Assembly: GCA_009778945.1 (NCBI GenBank)
Contig: WRFF01000070.1
Span: 1-8,610, forward strand
Reading direction: 5' to 3'
Length of the DNA stretch: 8,610 nt
Source: Clostridiales bacterium
Lineage (GTDB): Bacteria > Bacillota > Clostridia > Peptostreptococcales > Anaerovoracaceae
Below the pieces are notes generated by a model. It had not been told where the DNA came from. It saw only the letters and a program-made list of their open reading frames with translations, and ran no database searches. Below, in pieces: positions 6,141-8,610 of the stretch; position 1 is the first letter of the stretch; each line of letters starts with the position of its first letter. A program made the translations under genes and the position numbers.

Positions 6141-7319
6141 ATGCCACGCATTACAGTTCCAAGAGACATTTATTTTGGCCGCGGTTCGCTTGACACGCTG
6201 AAAGCGCTTCAGGGGAAGAAAGCCATGATTGTGGATGACGGCGGCCCCGTCAAGCAGCTTGGCGTGGTGGACAGGGCGCTCGCATATCTGAAAGAGGCGG
6301 GATTCGAGACCATTCTATTTGAGGAAGTAGAGCCCGATCCTTCCGTCGAGACAGTGCGTAAAGGCGCGGCCGTCATGACGGAATTCGCGCCCGACTGGAT
6401 CATTCCGATCGGCGGCGGCAGTTCGATCGACGCAGCGAAAGCAATGTGGGTGCTGTACGAACATCCGGATATCGACATCTATGACGTCAATCCGTTCAAT
6501 ATGCCTTTGTTGCGTGCGAAAGCGCAGTTCTGTGCAATTCCGACGACAAGCGGCACCGGGAGCGAAACCACAAACGCCAGCGTGCTCTGCGATTACACGA
6601 CGGGTATCAAATTCGGCGTGGCCGGCTTCGAAATTATCCCCGACATAGCGATTCTCGACCCGGATTTGGCCGACTCCATGCCGCGCACCCTGACGATTTT
6701 TACAGGCCTTGACGCCCTCACGCACGCGACGGAAGCGTACGTCGCGAGATTTGCTTCCCCCTTCACGGACTGTCAGGCGCTCTACGCGTTCAAGGCGGTC
6801 TTTGAATCGGTTTCGAAGGCGGCGGACGGCGACAAGGACGCGCGCGAATTTATGCATTACGCGCAGTGCCTGGCCGGCATGGCGTTTACCGGCGCGATGC
6901 TCGGCATCTCGCACGCGATGGCGCACAAAACGGGCGGCATGTTTGACGCCGGCCATATTCCGCACGGACAGGCAAACGCGATGTATCTGCCCTACGTCAT
7001 CCAGTACAACGCGAAGGACGCGCGCGCAAAAGCCCGTTATGTCGAACTTGCGAAAGAAGTCGGCATCGATCAGGGATCGGACGATGTGATCGTCGCCGCT
7101 CTGGTTACGCATATCAGGTGGCTGACGGCTTCGCTCGGCATTCCGCAGAGCCTGAAGGAATACGGCATTCCGCAGGCGGAATGGGACGCGAAGGTGGCTC
7201 AAATCGCCGAGAATGCGATGACCGATTCTCTGGTTATGAGCAATCCGCGCGATATTGATACACCTACGATGCAGAAGGTATTGCAGTATATCTACGATGG
7301 CAAGGATATCGATTTCTGA
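6141..7319 (+). CDS. Iron-containing (group III) alcohol dehydrogenase
   Basis: A 392-residue NAD(P)-dependent alcohol dehydrogenase of the Fe-ADH family (relatives: FucO, butanol and 1,3-propanediol dehydrogenases, the ADH half of AdhE). It interconverts a primary alcohol and its aldehyde in the cytoplasm. Seen in the sequence: the nucleotide-binding IPIGGGSSIDAAKA (residues ~88-101) and PTTSGTGSE (134-142), and the metal ligands D191 and H195 (GLDALTHATEAY), H258 (ISHAMAHKTGG) and H275 (HIPHGQANA) by alignment to FucO. The spacing H258-H275 is 17 residues against 14 in FucO, owing to a short insert near DAG (269-271). The length is normal for the family and no residue known to be essential is missing. 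The gene lies 38 nt before a molybdenum aldehyde oxidoreductase, suggesting sequential oxidation of an alcohol to an acid or the reverse. Substrate and cofactor preference are not readable. Confidence 0.95.
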   Translation: MPRITVPRDIYFGRGSLDTLKALQGKKAMIVDDGGPVKQLGVVDRALAYLKEAGFETILFEEVEPDPSVETVRKGAAVMTEFAPDWIIPIGGGSSIDAAKAMWVLYEHPDIDIYDVNPFNMPLLRAKAQFCAIPTTSGTGSETTNASVLCDYTTGIKFGVAGFEIIPDIAILDPDLADSMPRTLTIFTGLDALTHATEAYVARFASPFTDCQALYAFKAVFESVSKAADGDKDAREFMHYAQCLAGMAFTGAMLGISHAMAHKTGGMFDAGHIPHGQANAMYLPYVIQYNAKDARAKARYVELAKEVGIDQGSDDVIVAALVTHIRWLTASLGIPQSLKEYGIPQAEWDAKVAQIAENAMTDSLVMSNPRDIDTPTMQKVLQYIYDGKDIDF

Positions 7320-7344
7320 TTGATAAATATGTTGTTATTAATAT

Positions 7345-7352
7345 AGGAGAGG
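7345..7352 (+). promoter_or_regulatory. Ribosome binding site for the aldehyde oxidoreductase gene
   Basis: AGGAGAGG lies 6 nt before the ATG at 7359, in an AT-rich 39-nt gap (7320-7358) after the alcohol dehydrogenase stop codon. No terminator is seen in the gap, so the two genes are probably co-transcribed. Confidence 0.7.
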
Positions 7353-7358
7353 AAAACC

Positions 7359-8610
7359 ATGGGACTTGAAAGAAAAACATTCATCATCAATGGTGTCGAG
7401 CGCTTTGCGCTCGTCGACCCGGAGAAGGATTGTCTGTCGGACGTCCTGCGCAGAATCGGCCTGACGGGCGTCAAAGTCGGCTGCGGCGCCGGCGTCTGCG
7501 GTTCCTGCACAGTGCTGCTGAACGGCGAGGCGATCCGCAGTTGCACGCGCAAAATCGATAAGGTCGAAGAGCAGTCGGAGATACTGACGATCGAGGGCAT
7601 TGGCGCGCCGGGACGGCTGCATCCGCTGCAGCAGGCGTGGATCACGTACGGCGGCGTCCAGTGCGGCTTCTGTACGCCGGGCTTCATCGTATCGGCGTAC
7701 GCGCTTCTCGCGGAGAATTTTTCGCCGACGCGCGAGGAAGTACGCGACTGGTTCAAGAAGCATAACAATATCTGCCGCTGCACGGGTTATAAACCCATTG
7801 TGGACGCCGTGATGCAGGCCGCCGCCGTAATGCGCGGTGAAAAGACGATGGACGACATCACCTACGACGAAGCGGCCGAGAAGGATATCTACGGCAGCTG
7901 CCGTCCGCGCCCAACGGCGCTCGGAAAAGTCACGGGCCTTGCGGATTACGGCGACGATGTAAAGCTGAAGATGCCCGAAGGCGCGCTGCACTGCGTGGCA
8001 GTGCTGAGCGAAACGACGCACGCGAAGATCAGGAATGTGGATGTCGCCGAGGCGGAGAAGGCGCCCGGCGTTGTGAAAGTACTGCTCGCGAAAGACGTCC
8101 CCGGGACGAATAATATCGACTTCCCGGCGGTCATCCCGCGCACGAAGGGCAAGGGGATCACGGAGTTCCCGATCATCTGCGGCGACGTCGTGAACCGGCG
8201 CGGCGACGTGCTCGCGCTCGTTTGCGCGAAGACGGAAGCCGAGGCGCGCGCGGCGGCTAAGCTCGTGAAGCCGGAACTGGAGGAGCTGCCGAGCTACCTC
8301 ACCTTTATCGAGGCGGCAATGCCGAACGCGATCCAGCTTCACAAGGACCTGCCGAATTTCTATATGGAACAGCCGGTCTATAAGGGCGAAGATACGGCGG
8401 AACTTTTCGAGGATGATTCGCTTCTCGTCGCGGAAGGCAGCTTCCACAGCCAGCATGAGCCGCATCTCCCGATCGAGCCCGATACCTTGCAGGGGTATTA
8501 TGACTCCGAAGGCAATCTGACGATCCAGTGCAAGTCGCAGTCGATCGGCGAGAACCGCGAGGCGCTCGCGCTCGGCCTCGGCCTGCCGGAAGAGAAGATC
8601 CGCATCATCA
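7359..8610 (+). CDS. mop: Aldehyde oxidoreductase, single-chain molybdenum/[2Fe-2S] enzyme (MOP-like), 3' truncated by window edge
   Basis: The N-terminal ~417 residues of a xanthine-oxidase-family enzyme that oxidises aldehydes to carboxylic acids with water, using a molybdopterin cofactor and two [2Fe-2S] clusters. Domain order: plant-ferredoxin-type [2Fe-2S] domain with C42, C47, C50 and C62; helical [2Fe-2S] domain with C102, C105, C139 and C141 (QCGFCTPG, CRCTGYKP); a linker; then the start of the molybdopterin domain from about residue 184 (RPTALGKVTGLADYGDD). The blocks TGVKVGC, LHPLQQAW, QCGFC.PGFIVSA, CRCTGYKP.VDAVM and PIEPD match my memory of Desulfovibrio gigas MOP (about 907 residues) closely and in the same order. 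No FAD domain separates the Fe-S and Mo parts, as in MOP and unlike xanthine dehydrogenase. The catalytic glutamate and most molybdopterin contacts lie beyond the right edge. The start has a good ribosome binding site. Confidence 0.93.
   Translation, partial: MGLERKTFIINGVERFALVDPEKDCLSDVLRRIGLTGVKVGCGAGVCGSCTVLLNGEAIRSCTRKIDKVEEQSEILTIEGIGAPGRLHPLQQAWITYGGVQCGFCTPGFIVSAYALLAENFSPTREEVRDWFKKHNNICRCTGYKPIVDAVMQAAAVMRGEKTMDDITYDEAAEKDIYGSCRPRPTALGKVTGLADYGDDVKLKMPEGALHCVAVLSETTHAKIRNVDVAEAEKAPGVVKVLLAKDVPGTNNIDFPAVIPRTKGKGITEFPIICGDVVNRRGDVLALVCAKTEAEARAAAKLVKPELEELPSYLTFIEAAMPNAIQLHKDLPNFYMEQPVYKGEDTAELFEDDSLLVAEGSFHSQHEPHLPIEPDTLQGYYDSEGNLTIQCKSQSIGENREALALGLGLPEEKIRII

Noticed and set aside
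7338..8465. Minus-strand open frame of 375 codons at the right end
   Set aside because: It is antisense to the MOP-like gene, whose eight cluster cysteines and family blocks are all in the + frame starting at 7359.
1..8610. Search for CRISPR arrays, tRNA/rRNA genes, insertion sequences, attachment sites or phage genes
   Set aside because: By eye there are no regularly spaced direct repeats, no cloverleaf-like gene, no transposase or integrase frame, and no terminal inverted repeats. The spacers are short and explained by ribosome binding sites and hairpins.

Overview
The window reads as a fully coding stretch of a moderately GC-rich (by eye, well over half G+C) anaerobic bacterial genome. 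All six supported genes lie on the + strand. Every visible start is preceded by a strong AGGAGG-type ribosome binding site. That, with a GTP-type PEP carboxykinase, a CCG-domain Fe-S oxidoreductase and a single-chain molybdenum aldehyde oxidoreductase, fits an anaerobic Clostridia-like Firmicute or a similar anaerobe. No rRNA or other taxonomic marker is present, so the assignment is an inference.

Layout: (1) 1-1344, the C-terminal three quarters of GTP-dependent PEP carboxykinase, cut by the left edge. (2) 1383-5993, a three-gene redox group: a 489-residue FAD-binding (VAO/GlcD-like) oxidoreductase, a 442-residue Fe-S protein with two CCG domains (GlcF/HdrD-like), and, after a 101-nt gap holding two hairpins, a second and clearly different 564-residue FAD-binding oxidoreductase. 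(3) 5994-6140, a boundary with a terminator-like hairpin and a possible promoter. (4) 6141-7319, an iron-dependent alcohol dehydrogenase. (5) 7359 to the right edge, the N-terminal ~417 residues of a xanthine-oxidase-family aldehyde oxidoreductase resembling Desulfovibrio gigas MOP.

How the genes may work together: the alcohol dehydrogenase and the molybdenum enzyme form a plausible alcohol-aldehyde-carboxylate pair. The two flavoproteins and the Fe-S protein look like a membrane-free dehydrogenase module in which the flavoproteins oxidise (or reduce) an organic substrate and electrons pass through Fe-S clusters. The substrate is not readable from sequence; hydroxy acids or aromatic/phenolic alcohols are family-based guesses. 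PEP carboxykinase upstream links C4 and C3 metabolism and may simply be a neighbour. The most unusual points are the paired unlike flavoproteins around one Fe-S protein, the atypical FAD-binding loop of the first flavoprotein, and the non-standard N-terminal cysteine spacing of the Fe-S protein.
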